A stretch of DNA of 64,000 bases from Microseira sp041929235 (GTDB taxonomy: Bacteria > Cyanobacteriota > Cyanobacteriia > Cyanobacteriales > Aerosakkonemataceae): the NCBI RefSeq assembly GCF_041929235.1, contig NZ_JBHFNP010000205.1, positions 1 through 64,000 of the forward strand. Direction: 5' to 3'. The translations under genes and the position numbers were made by a program. Positions 42,185 through 51,240 of the stretch are shown piece by piece. Under the pieces are notes generated by a model. The model did no database searches, was not told the DNA's origin, and saw only the letters and a list, made by a program, of their open reading frames with translations. Each line of letters begins with the position of its first letter. Position 1 is the first letter of the stretch.

Positions 42185-42991
42185 ATGCAAAAAACCCCGG
42201 TGCAATTGAAATCAGTTTTAGCCGCAAGTTGGGCAATTGTTTGTTTGAGCAATTTGCTTTCGCCTTCACTGGTGCAAGCGCAGCCGTCAAATAATAATAG
42301 CGGTGAGTCAATTAAAATCCGCTTTGTGCTAGCAAATCCAGAACCACCCGATCGGGGAACTCCTCATAGTAACCGGGGAACTGGTAGCCGTGGCAACTGT
42401 TTATATAAACAGAACAAACCGCCTTTGACTAGCTTGGTGGGTAGCAATAATTTGGAGTTAACTGTCAGCGAACGCCCAACTTTTTGGGTGTACGTACCTT
42501 ATACACAACAGGAAGCACCGAGTGGTGAATTTTCCTTGCAGGATGGCGAGAATGATGTTTACCGAACTAGGTTTCAACTGCCAGCTACCCCCGGAATTGT
42601 TAGCATTAGCCTGCCAGCAAACCAAAAACCTTTGGAGGTGGGGAAAACCTATCGTTGGTACTTTGAAATGAATTGTCCGCGCACAGAAGCAGGAGATCAA
42701 GTGACTGCCGCTTCTGTTACAGGATTAGTGCGACGAGTTTCACCTTCTGCCGCTCTGAACAATGCGTTAAATTCTGCAAAAAATCCCCTGCAACGCATTG
42801 CGGCTTACGCGCAGCATAGCATTTGGTACGACACGCTCACCGAATTGGCTCGACTGCGTTCAAATCCGGCGCAGAATCCTGGGATTGAGGGCATTTGGGC
42901 GGAGGTGTTGAGCGATCGCAATATCGGATTAGAAAATATTGCCAAAGAATCTCTTGCAGGCAATATTACAACCAGTTCCCGATCAGAGTAA
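42185..42991 (+). CDS. DUF928 family exported protein
   Basis: From the ATG at 42185 the protein has 268 residues with a signal peptide (VLAASWAIVCLSNLLSPSLVQAQ). Family marks are RGTGSRGNCL near residue 70, LTVSERPTFWVYVPYT, then FQLPATPGIVSISLP and YRWYFEMNCPR. An upstream in-frame ATG at 42128 would put a charged leader before the signal peptide and is less likely. DUF928 proteins are found in cyanobacteria next to CHAT and filamentous-haemagglutinin genes, as here; the gene converges on the CHAT gene and the two coding regions overlap by 26 nt at their 3' ends. Its role is unknown, probably periplasmic and linked to the CHAT/FHA module. Confidence 0.9.
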   Translation: MQKTPVQLKSVLAASWAIVCLSNLLSPSLVQAQPSNNNSGESIKIRFVLANPEPPDRGTPHSNRGTGSRGNCLYKQNKPPLTSLVGSNNLELTVSERPTFWVYVPYTQQEAPSGEFSLQDGENDVYRTRFQLPATPGIVSISLPANQKPLEVGKTYRWYFEMNCPRTEAGDQVTAASVTGLVRRVSPSAALNNALNSAKNPLQRIAAYAQHSIWYDTLTELARLRSNPAQNPGIEGIWAEVLSDRNIGLENIAKESLAGNITTSSRSE

Positions 42992-45575
42992 AAGCAGCCC
43001 AGTGATAAGGGCGATTGTAATCGGTTTGGGAGTAATCAGTTAAAAAGGCAATTTGAGTATTTCGCAGTGCTTCGGCTTTAGGGATATGAGGATTTTTTAG
43101 TTGTTGATAAAACCGGGTCATAAATTCAGCCGTGGACGCATCGTTTATGTGCCATAATGTTGCTAATGTGCTGCTTGCTCCCGCTCGAATCGCAACTCCT
43201 GCCAATCCCAAAGCCGCTCGTTTATCCCCCAAAGCTGTTTGGCAAGCACTCAATATCAGCAATTGAATAGAGTTTTGCGTTGGGTTTTTGCTCCGCAATA
43301 AATTATCTAAATCTCTAACATTGATGCGTTGGTTCCAATCTAAAAGGAAGGTGTTTTGTAGATTGGAGCTAAATTTGCCATGAGTGGCAATGTGAACGAC
43401 GTTATAAGGATTATCGTTAATTTGTTTTTGAATTTTTTCTTGCTGAAAATCTTGATTTTCTAGTTTTTCACTTTGGTCGAGTTGTTTTTGGATTGCCTCC
43501 AATTCCACAGTTACGTTATCGATGGGGGAAAAACCTTCTGGCTCAAAACTAGGAGCATTGGCGGCTCCCGCAAGGATGGCTCTGATATTTTTTCTTAACA
43601 GCGGCTGGGGATTAATTAATTGTAAACCAGGGGTAACAACAACCGCATACTGTTCTATCAGATATTGTTTCCCATTATAGAGAGCCGCAGGCGGAATATT
43701 TCGCAAGGAACCATCTAGGACAAACACCAAAGTTTTGAGCGGTTTTTGGTTGGGCTGGGCGAAATTTTCTACATCGGCTGACAAGGGTTTAATTAACCAT
43801 TCATAAAGCTGTTTTGCAGCTGCTTTAATTTCGCTCAAGCTGGTACTGCGTTGTGTCAAAGCAATTCGCAATTCTCGTACAGCTTCGTCTACTTGAGCTT
43901 CAGTTACACCCTGATTTGTGTAGTGGTGTAAGTTATCTTTTCCGGGAAGTTTGACGATAATTTCTAAGGGATTTTTGAGAATAATTGGATAGATAATTGC
44001 CGCTTGTTTGTCTAATGCGTCAATATTAACTGGCTCTGATTTTGCACAGGCATCCCGGAAAAAGTTGTCCAATTCGGCTAATTGCAGCGATTCGATTGTA
44101 TTTCTAGCTTGGAGCAAGTTTTCTTGAGTGGGAGAGCGCAACAATAAATCAACTAATTCTCGGTATACAGGTTCTACAGTTTCTCGAAAAGAAAACTGGA
44201 TTTCGGGATTGAGAGAAACTAAATCGCTGCGGAGATTATTTAGGGTATTAACGGCTGCTTTGTAATAGGCGATCGCTTCCGAATTAGTTGGTAAATTACT
44301 CTGCAAAATCTGCCCTAATTGCCACTGCCATTGATAGGCAATATCTGACGCATTCAATTGTTGAGCAATCAAGAGTGCTGCTTGGGTTAAATTTTTGGCT
44401 TTTGACCAATCTTGGGTTTTTTCATAAAATTTACCCAGGGTTCCCAAAGCATAGGATTGTGCCCTTTTATCTTCTAAGCTTTCTGCTTGTTGAATTGCCG
44501 CATTCAAAAAATTAGGAATAGCGGTTTGTCTGTTTTCTAATTTTATCAAACTTTCAGCGAAATTGACAGCAGCATAGACAGATTCGCGACTCGCAGGCAA
44601 GGTGTAAATTTGGGATAAAATTGGAGGTAATAATGGTTGGGCATCTGAGATTTGGTTAATTTCAATTAACAAACTTAACTGATTGAGTTGGGCTTGCAGG
44701 CGCGTGAGGGGTGAGGATGCGATCGCCACTGCTTTTTGATAGCGCTCAAGGGCTTTTTGGGTATAGTTATTGCCAGCTTGTTCATCGTTAAAGATTGCTG
44801 ATCTTTTAGCTAAAGTTCGCTCCGTATTGCCTAAACTCAGCAAGGTTTCGCTTTCTAGTTGCGGCGATTTTGGCAAGCGTTGAACGACTGCCAAACTAAG
44901 GGTTAAAATTCTGTAAGATTCATCGATATCTCCGGCGAGACGCAGCATTTTACCGAGATTACGCAAACCAGTTGCTTTGAGGGAAGAATCCGGTTGTGCT
45001 TGCAATTTTTGTTCGATTTGTGCAAAGAGTTTTTCGGCACGTCGGTAAAGTCCTAAAGCTTGCATTGCCTCAGCTTGATTAATTTGGCTACCGAGTACTC
45101 CCACTTCATCCCTCGCTTGTGCATAGAATATTTCGGCTTGTCGCCAAGTTTCTAGGGCAGTTTCGGCTTTTCCCGTCGCTAATTGCAGACGCCCTTGTGC
45201 GTTTAAAACTTGGGCGCGGACTTGTTCGTTTTTACCGTTTTGTGAGTTGAGTAATGACAGACTTGTATTAATGGCTGTTTCTGCTGCTTGCCACTGTCCG
45301 AGTTTTTGATAAGCTAACGAGAGCCAGCTTAATGTTTGTGCTTGCTTAATTTTATCCCCAGCGGCTTCATAAGTTTGGGCGGCTTGTTGTAAAGTGCGAA
45401 TTGCTGCTGAAAACTGTCCGGCATCGTAATGGTTTTTGCCTGCTTCTACAAAAGCTAAAGCTGTGTTTTGGGTGGAAGCAGGGAGTTGTGCTTTGATTGG
45501 TTGTATTGCATGGATACTCAAGCTTAATATTAAGCCTAAAATGGCAAGAAATAGCGAGCGCAAAACCTGTTTCAT
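42966..45575 (-). CDS. CHAT-domain protease-like protein with TPR repeats
   Basis: From the ATG at 45575 the protein has 869 residues. It begins with a signal peptide or anchor (SLFLAILGLILSLSIHAIQ), followed by many TPR-like helical pairs (about 45-470). The C-terminal CHAT domain (about 580-869) is a caspase-like fold with both catalytic residues visible: H732 in VVHIATHGKFS and C778 in LILSACQTALG. CHAT proteins cleave specific partners after a signal. It follows the FHA-type protein in the same direction (91 nt, with a hairpin between) and overlaps the DUF928 gene tail-to-tail. The exported location suggests action on the FHA-type surface protein or another envelope partner, which is inferred. 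Confidence 0.92.
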   Translation of the reverse strand: MKQVLRSLFLAILGLILSLSIHAIQPIKAQLPASTQNTALAFVEAGKNHYDAGQFSAAIRTLQQAAQTYEAAGDKIKQAQTLSWLSLAYQKLGQWQAAETAINTSLSLLNSQNGKNEQVRAQVLNAQGRLQLATGKAETALETWRQAEIFYAQARDEVGVLGSQINQAEAMQALGLYRRAEKLFAQIEQKLQAQPDSSLKATGLRNLGKMLRLAGDIDESYRILTLSLAVVQRLPKSPQLESETLLSLGNTERTLAKRSAIFNDEQAGNNYTQKALERYQKAVAIASSPLTRLQAQLNQLSLLIEINQISDAQPLLPPILSQIYTLPASRESVYAAVNFAESLIKLENRQTAIPNFLNAAIQQAESLEDKRAQSYALGTLGKFYEKTQDWSKAKNLTQAALLIAQQLNASDIAYQWQWQLGQILQSNLPTNSEAIAYYKAAVNTLNNLRSDLVSLNPEIQFSFRETVEPVYRELVDLLLRSPTQENLLQARNTIESLQLAELDNFFRDACAKSEPVNIDALDKQAAIIYPIILKNPLEIIVKLPGKDNLHHYTNQGVTEAQVDEAVRELRIALTQRSTSLSEIKAAAKQLYEWLIKPLSADVENFAQPNQKPLKTLVFVLDGSLRNIPPAALYNGKQYLIEQYAVVVTPGLQLINPQPLLRKNIRAILAGAANAPSFEPEGFSPIDNVTVELEAIQKQLDQSEKLENQDFQQEKIQKQINDNPYNVVHIATHGKFSSNLQNTFLLDWNQRINVRDLDNLLRSKNPTQNSIQLLILSACQTALGDKRAALGLAGVAIRAGASSTLATLWHINDASTAEFMTRFYQQLKNPHIPKAEALRNTQIAFLTDYSQTDYNRPYHWAAFTLIGNWL

Positions 45576-45606
45576 CACTTCATGTCGTGTCCATATAATG
45601 ACCGGC

Positions 45607-45656
45607 TGTAGGGGCACGGCAAGCTAAATATTTCGGCAGAGAGTCGTGCCCCTACA
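45607..45656. repeat. GTAGGGGCACGGC-type dispersed palindrome
   Basis: TGTAGGGGCACG (45607-45618) and CGTGCCCCTACA (45645-45656) are exact reverse complements around 26 nt. It occupies the gap between the FHA and CHAT genes and could act as a partial terminator. Confidence 0.85.
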
Positions 45657-45666
45657 CATACGGAAC

Positions 45667-48168
45667 TTACGGCTGGCAATTAGGAAAATTTAACCAATTG
45701 CTGTGGGGTGTTACGGTTGTTGTTTCTGCGGTGAGAATTATATTGCCATTGCTATCTTTATACCATCCTTGGGCTTCTACAATTGTTGTGGGTATATTGC
45801 TGTTTGTTTGTGCGCGAATGCTTCTTGTTTCTGAGTTGATTTCTCCACTTTGGTTTGCTTCTCTAATGCGCCAATCTTCCCATACAACATCACCATTCAG
45901 GACTTCATTGGGTGGAGTTGGTAACCCACCCCTTCCAATGATGGTAAATTCACTTCCTTGGGCGGCTGTACAAAGATTTTGTTTGATTAATTGCGCTACA
46001 TCCACTAATTCTGTTGGCAATTCTACCAGTCCTTTAGAGGGGTCAATTCCCTGCAATTGTATTGCCACTTCGCCACTCAATTGAGGCGAGGTTTGGGAAA
46101 TGGCGGTCAGGTCACTACTAGACAGTGTAGCTGGGTCAAATTGGCTCAAATCGGTAGTACCAATTAGGGTTTGTAATTGTTCGCGTGACCGGAATTCTAG
46201 ACCTAATAAAGCTTGGGTGGTGATGTTAATTCTACCCCCTCGTCCGGAAAAAGCATTGGCGGTGATATCGCTATTTTCATTGGGAATACTAACTACTAAG
46301 TTGCCATTAATTGTAATATTGCCGCCGTCTCCACCTTGACGATTTGTGCCTGCGGTTGTAGAGATGCGACTATTTCGACGCAGGAGTAGTAAATTAAATC
46401 GTTCTAGTGTAATATCGCCACCATTTCCTGATGTTGTGGTGGCGGCGATCGCTGCCAAATTATCTAACTCAATTGCGGATGCTTGGACTCTCAATTCACC
46501 CGCATCTCCTGTTCTCAAACCGCTAACGCTGATTTGCGATCCATCCCGCACAATTAAGCGTCCAGTTGTAATTGTTAGGTCTCCTCCTTTACCAGTACCA
46601 ATGATAGTTCCTGCATCTTGTGTTTCCAAAGTCCGACCTGTTTCGGCAACAATTCTGCTGGTTTGTACGCCATTTCTAGAAGTACCAATTACTTCTACTA
46701 ATTCGGGAGCATTTACAATGACGTCGCCTGCCGCACCCGTCCCAAAAGTAGAGGCTGATAATTCCGCTCCATCTCGGACAATTAATTGTTGGGTGTTAAT
46801 CCTCAAATTTCCTCCCCGTCCAATTCCCCGCGTCTGAACGGATACGCCACTAGATCGTTCTTCGCTGTTGGAAGTGCCAATCAGTTCCACAGATTCCGAA
46901 GCATTTATGGTGATGTTTCCTCCTGCATCTCTATCGATTGTTGAGGCAGAAATTTTAGCTCCATCTTGCACGATTAATTGCCTGGTATTAATCGTTAAAT
47001 TCCCAGCTTCTCCCGCTCCTTGGGCGTCGCTGGCGAGTTTACTTGGCTTTTCATTTGCTCGCGAACCCCCTCCTGGACGGTTGTCCGAATTGCCGCCACT
47101 TCCGGTTCCTGTTAGTTCTACTAGATCGGCATTTATTGTAATTCCGCCGCTGTTTCCTCGACTATTTTCTCTAGCAGTTGTTGATATTTGCGCTCCATCT
47201 CGAATTATTAGATGCGATGCTCGAATTGAGATTCCTTGTCCGTTTTGTTCTGCCAGTGTATCAGCGGTTATTTCTGAGGTGTTGGTGAGGGAAACGCGCG
47301 CGCCTTGGATCTGAATAAATCCGCCGCCTTTACCGCTGACATTGACTCTGGCATTGTTGGCGATCGCAATATCAGATCGTGCCACAGAATCGGGCATACT
47401 AAGACTTAAGATATTGCGATTAACAGTGAGTCCTACAGTCCCTTGTCCTGGGACTCCTGCTAATTCGATTCGCCCATTGGCAGCATTTAATCCCCCGCCA
47501 TCAATCAGGATTTCTCCACCTAATAAAAGTAAGCTCCTACCTTCAGGAACTTGTAACCCAAATAAGCGTTCTGGTCTTCTTGAAATTTCTACTGTGGAGC
47601 GATTCTCAATCCTTCCGGCTGTTTGTTGATTGAATAAAAAAGCAGAAGGATTGACCGTCAGTAACGGCGGAGATGTCGGATTTATAGCGCTGAAAAAACC
47701 GCGATCGCCAAATTGAATTGCACTCGCTGTACTCGCAACAAACGAACCTCTGAGATCGAGTCTGGCATTTTTCCCAAAAATAATACCATTGGGATTGAGA
47801 ACAAATAAATTGGCTACACCGTTGACACCCAACGTTCCTAAAATATTCGATAAATTCGTACCAGTAACGCGACTAAAAATGTTTTCAATTCCAGTTGGAT
47901 TGGCAAAATAAACTCGCTGTCCTTCCCCTACATTAAATTGCTCAAAACTGTGGAACAAATTACCACCGCGAATTGCACCACCATCAATGCGATCGCCTGT
48001 ACTTCCATTAATAGAAACATTCGGTGTAACCGTAGAACTTTCCGCACCTAAACTTCCATCAGGAGCAATCTGTGCCAGAGATTCAGTCTGATAGGATGCG
48101 ATTGTAGCCGCAATCTGGACCAGCATCCAAATTGGTTTTGACTGGTGCGATCGCCAACAGCGCTTCAT
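45667..48168 (-). CDS. Two-partner-secretion (filamentous haemagglutinin N-terminal) exoprotein
   Basis: An 833-residue secreted protein. After a leader (about 1-33) comes the TPS domain: VTPNVSINGSTGDRIDGGA, RGGNLFHSFEQFNVGEGQ, NLFVLNPNGIIFGKNARL, which form the beta-helix that docks to a TpsB outer-membrane pore. The rest (about 240-700) is a right-handed beta-helix of repeating blocks such as GAGEAGNLTINTRQLIVQDGA with the recurrent IxxSGxxG pattern, and the end QGWYKDSNGNIILTAETTTV is typical of cyanobacterial members. No TpsB gene is in the window. It is upstream of the CHAT-TPR gene and downstream of the cyclase/CHASE2 gene on the same strand, hence probably part of one module. Confidence 0.92.
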   Translation of the reverse strand: MKRCWRSHQSKPIWMLVQIAATIASYQTESLAQIAPDGSLGAESSTVTPNVSINGSTGDRIDGGAIRGGNLFHSFEQFNVGEGQRVYFANPTGIENIFSRVTGTNLSNILGTLGVNGVANLFVLNPNGIIFGKNARLDLRGSFVASTASAIQFGDRGFFSAINPTSPPLLTVNPSAFLFNQQTAGRIENRSTVEISRRPERLFGLQVPEGRSLLLLGGEILIDGGGLNAANGRIELAGVPGQGTVGLTVNRNILSLSMPDSVARSDIAIANNARVNVSGKGGGFIQIQGARVSLTNTSEITADTLAEQNGQGISIRASHLIIRDGAQISTTARENSRGNSGGITINADLVELTGTGSGGNSDNRPGGGSRANEKPSKLASDAQGAGEAGNLTINTRQLIVQDGAKISASTIDRDAGGNITINASESVELIGTSNSEERSSGVSVQTRGIGRGGNLRINTQQLIVRDGAELSASTFGTGAAGDVIVNAPELVEVIGTSRNGVQTSRIVAETGRTLETQDAGTIIGTGKGGDLTITTGRLIVRDGSQISVSGLRTGDAGELRVQASAIELDNLAAIAATTTSGNGGDITLERFNLLLLRRNSRISTTAGTNRQGGDGGNITINGNLVVSIPNENSDITANAFSGRGGRINITTQALLGLEFRSREQLQTLIGTTDLSQFDPATLSSSDLTAISQTSPQLSGEVAIQLQGIDPSKGLVELPTELVDVAQLIKQNLCTAAQGSEFTIIGRGGLPTPPNEVLNGDVVWEDWRIREANQSGEINSETRSIRAQTNSNIPTTIVEAQGWYKDSNGNIILTAETTTVTPHSNWLNFPNCQP

Positions 48169-48303
48169 CCTACACCCCCCTCTTCCTGCAATATAAATTT
48201 TACTCCTTTCCCGCTCTAAAATTACCGACCTCTTCTTTTCTCTTCTCTCTGCGTTCTCTGCGCCTCTGTGGTTCGTTAAATCGACATGATTCGGGTATTT
48301 ATC

Positions 48304-51240
48304 TTATAATCTTTTCCATTTCAAAACTATAATTCCTCCACTAATCGCCAAAGCTAAAGCTGGGGGTAATAGAGGTATCCAACCGCCTTGTAAACTCAAA
48401 ATAATCCAACAACTTCCATATAAAATGCCAATCGCCATTCCGCCTCGAACGACAAAACCTCGCCATGAATGAGCGCCTTTGGCGAGGATTGCTCCTATTA
48501 ACGACCAACCCAAAATCCAGCAGACTTCCAGAGGTTTTGATAACCACCAAATTAAAGCTCTTTTATCCAAAACTGCACTGAGAATTTGGCTCACCATATG
48601 CGCTTGAATTTCTACCCCTGTCATAGGTTGAATTGAACCTTGAATATTACTGTAAGGCGTGCGCCAATGAATATCGTTAAAACTCGGTGCTGTAGTTCCA
48701 ATTAGAACAATACGATTTTTTACCATGTCTGGATTAAACCGATTGCTGAGAATTTCTGCAAGTGTAATGGTTGGGGCAATTTGGCGGTTAGCGCGGTAAT
48801 TTAACATAATTTGGTGACCCCTCGCATCTAAATTGTGATAGCCACCAGTGTCGTTTTCTAAAGGTTTAAATACCGTCGTTCCAAGTTGAAGGTAATTGTC
48901 GTGATTTATTTTAGCTCTAATTCCCTCATTAGCGAGGTAACGAGTTGCTAGTTGCCAACTAAAAGAGTATTTACTTTGACAAGGAAATGCCGAACTTACT
49001 GCGAGTGGATGACGGCGCAGAACTTCATCTGAATCTGACAAAACATTATTAAAACCTTGGCGAACAGGGGGAATTTCAGGGGGTGGGTTAACTCCGGGGT
49101 TGCCGTAATGACAGATGATAAAAAAGCGATCGCTCTTTCTCATCCAAGCTGCTAAAGGTTTGTAACCTTCTCCCACTGGGCGATCGCGATAAATATCCAA
49201 ACCGATAACCCTTGGTTTATAGGGTTCTAATTTAGCGATTAATTGAGCTAGGGAACGATCTGATAGTGAAGTTCCTCCTCTTTCTTGAGCGGGTTGGGAT
49301 TGCACATCTTTTTCGGTAATTGTTACTAATAAAATTCGTTTATCGGCTGCTTCATTTGGTCTTAATTGCATTAATAAATCGAAGGTTTGCAATTCCCATG
49401 ATTGCAACCATCCCAGGGAGCGCACTCCAATTATCAAGCTGGATGCGATCGCACTCGCAAAAACCACTTTTAACCAAACTCGTCCCCACCTTTTTAACGG
49501 ATTTACTTGCAATTCTACCCCGCGATCTGTCACGGAGTAGAAAGGAGGAATTTGATACACAGTTACGGGTTTATCGATGCCTTTTAACTGCCGCATTCCC
49601 CCATAAATTGCATTTTTTTGCAATTCATTGTTTACCGCTTTGTAAGCATTTTGGGAAATACAAATCCCGCCTGGTGCTGCTTCTGATTGCAGGCGTGCTG
49701 CCATATTCACCCCATTCCCCATCACATCATTGCCACTGAAAAACACTTCTCCCAGATGGATGCCTATTCGATGCAGGAGAATATCGCGTTTTGGCAAGTT
49801 AGCGGCGGCTAAGGCTAAGGTTTTTTGAATTTCTATCGAGCAAAATATTGCTTTTTCTGCACTTGCAAAGTACATTAAAAGCCCATCTCCTAAAGATTTA
49901 ACAATCTGTCCTTCAAACTGCTGACAGATTTGTCTCATTATCTGAAAGTCTCGCTCGATTAAATTGAGTGTATGTCTTTCGTCTGCTGCCATCTTTTTAG
50001 TAAAAGATTCCACATCTGTAAACGCTATGGCAGCTAAAACTTTATTCTCTCCCAGATTGAGCAGTAAAGTTAGGGTTTTTGTTCCTTCATTGCTAGGGAT
50101 AAATAGGTCTGCTTCTTGTGCATAACTACAGGGAAGCGCATCGAGTTGTGCCGTCACCCAAGCGGAATTAAATATAGTTTTGTAGATTTGATTATAAGCA
50201 ACTAAATCACCTTTATTTTTAATCACTAAACCCGATAATCGCAATTCTAAATGCTCGTTGCAGTTCGTTGCGGCAATTTTTTCTTGCTGCAAAATCTGTT
50301 GGTATAACAGCAACAAATTTTTGGTACAACGCGCATTTCTGAGAATGCGATCGCGTATGGTTCTTAAATGCTCTGGTTCATCTTGCGATTCCCAATTTTC
50401 CACGATTCGCTTTCGCACTAACTGCTCAACCCATGTTTTTTCATCATCGTTCCCATCTTCGCAAGAATGAACCGCTAACCAACAAAGTTTTTGGGTCAAA
50501 AACGGTTGACCACCCGTCCAATTTAATATCTCTCTTAACACTGCTTCAGGATTGCTAATTTTCCCTTCAAACCCCTTGACTAAAGCAGCACTTTCGTGTA
50601 ATTGAAATCCTTTTAATTCAATTGCTCGACCAATATTAAAGGGTGTAGAGTTTTTGTCTTGAATTAAATCTGATGGGGTTGCAACTCCTAACAAAACAAA
50701 GGTTAACCGTCTATAATCGGGTTTGATTGCACGTTTATCGTAGCAGTTACGAATTAGAGCAAAAAACTCATCGGTGGGAAAGCTTAAACTTAAAACACTA
50801 TCAATTTCATCGATAAAAATCACCAGGTTTTGCTCCACCTGCGCTAACAGTACGGTTTCGATAAATTGTCCCAAGCGTTGCACGGGGGAAAGATCCTCGT
50901 GTTCGCGCAACCAATTGCGCCGATTCACTTGTAAATCGAAACCGCTGATTAACTCTTGAATTATCCCTCCATACCATTGCTGCGCTGTAATTTGTTGACT
51001 ACCAATCCCGCTCAATTCAATTTCAGCACAAGCGATTCCTTGTGCTTTTAACTTGCTCATTGTCTGGATTCGGAGAGAAGATTTCCCCATTTGTCGGGAA
51101 TTTAGAACATAGCAATATTCTCCAGCTAATAATGCGTCATAGAGGTCTAAATCTGCTTGTCGCACGACATAAGTAGGAGCATCAGCGGGTAAGCTTCCCC
51201 CGATTTGATATTGATAGGTAATATCCCGTTCGACCTTCAT
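48304..51240 (-). CDS. AAA-like ATPase, class III adenylate cyclase and CHASE2 fusion
   Basis: From the ATG at 51240 the protein has 978 residues. Part 1 (about 1-390) is an AAA-like domain with K53 in NSRQMGKSSLR and Walker B LVIFIDEIDSVL. Part 2 (about 398-575) is a class III cyclase with metal-binding D409 (AFTDVESF) and D452 (SLGDGLLMYF), a Lys before SLGD and Asp in NDVMGNGVNMAARL, which suit ATP. Part 3 is a transmembrane helix near 600, a CHASE2 sensory domain (about 630-880), then three C-terminal transmembrane helices. CHASE2 normally precedes the cyclase; here the order is reversed and an ATPase is added. The start ATG shares one base with the stop of the upstream gene (TAATG), so translation is coupled. 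Confidence 0.9.
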   Translation of the reverse strand: MKVERDITYQYQIGGSLPADAPTYVVRQADLDLYDALLAGEYCYVLNSRQMGKSSLRIQTMSKLKAQGIACAEIELSGIGSQQITAQQWYGGIIQELISGFDLQVNRRNWLREHEDLSPVQRLGQFIETVLLAQVEQNLVIFIDEIDSVLSLSFPTDEFFALIRNCYDKRAIKPDYRRLTFVLLGVATPSDLIQDKNSTPFNIGRAIELKGFQLHESAALVKGFEGKISNPEAVLREILNWTGGQPFLTQKLCWLAVHSCEDGNDDEKTWVEQLVRKRIVENWESQDEPEHLRTIRDRILRNARCTKNLLLLYQQILQQEKIAATNCNEHLELRLSGLVIKNKGDLVAYNQIYKTIFNSAWVTAQLDALPCSYAQEADLFIPSNEGTKTLTLLLNLGENKVLAAIAFTDVESFTKKMAADERHTLNLIERDFQIMRQICQQFEGQIVKSLGDGLLMYFASAEKAIFCSIEIQKTLALAAANLPKRDILLHRIGIHLGEVFFSGNDVMGNGVNMAARLQSEAAPGGICISQNAYKAVNNELQKNAIYGGMRQLKGIDKPVTVYQIPPFYSVTDRGVELQVNPLKRWGRVWLKVVFASAIASSLIIGVRSLGWLQSWELQTFDLLMQLRPNEAADKRILLVTITEKDVQSQPAQERGGTSLSDRSLAQLIAKLEPYKPRVIGLDIYRDRPVGEGYKPLAAWMRKSDRFFIICHYGNPGVNPPPEIPPVRQGFNNVLSDSDEVLRRHPLAVSSAFPCQSKYSFSWQLATRYLANEGIRAKINHDNYLQLGTTVFKPLENDTGGYHNLDARGHQIMLNYRANRQIAPTITLAEILSNRFNPDMVKNRIVLIGTTAPSFNDIHWRTPYSNIQGSIQPMTGVEIQAHMVSQILSAVLDKRALIWWLSKPLEVCWILGWSLIGAILAKGAHSWRGFVVRGGMAIGILYGSCWIILSLQGGWIPLLPPALALAISGGIIVLKWKRL

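Noticed and set aside
45698..47629. Plus-strand open frames opposite the 833-aa FHA gene
   Set aside because: Same composition effect: antisense of a repeated beta-helix gene, no recognisable protein.
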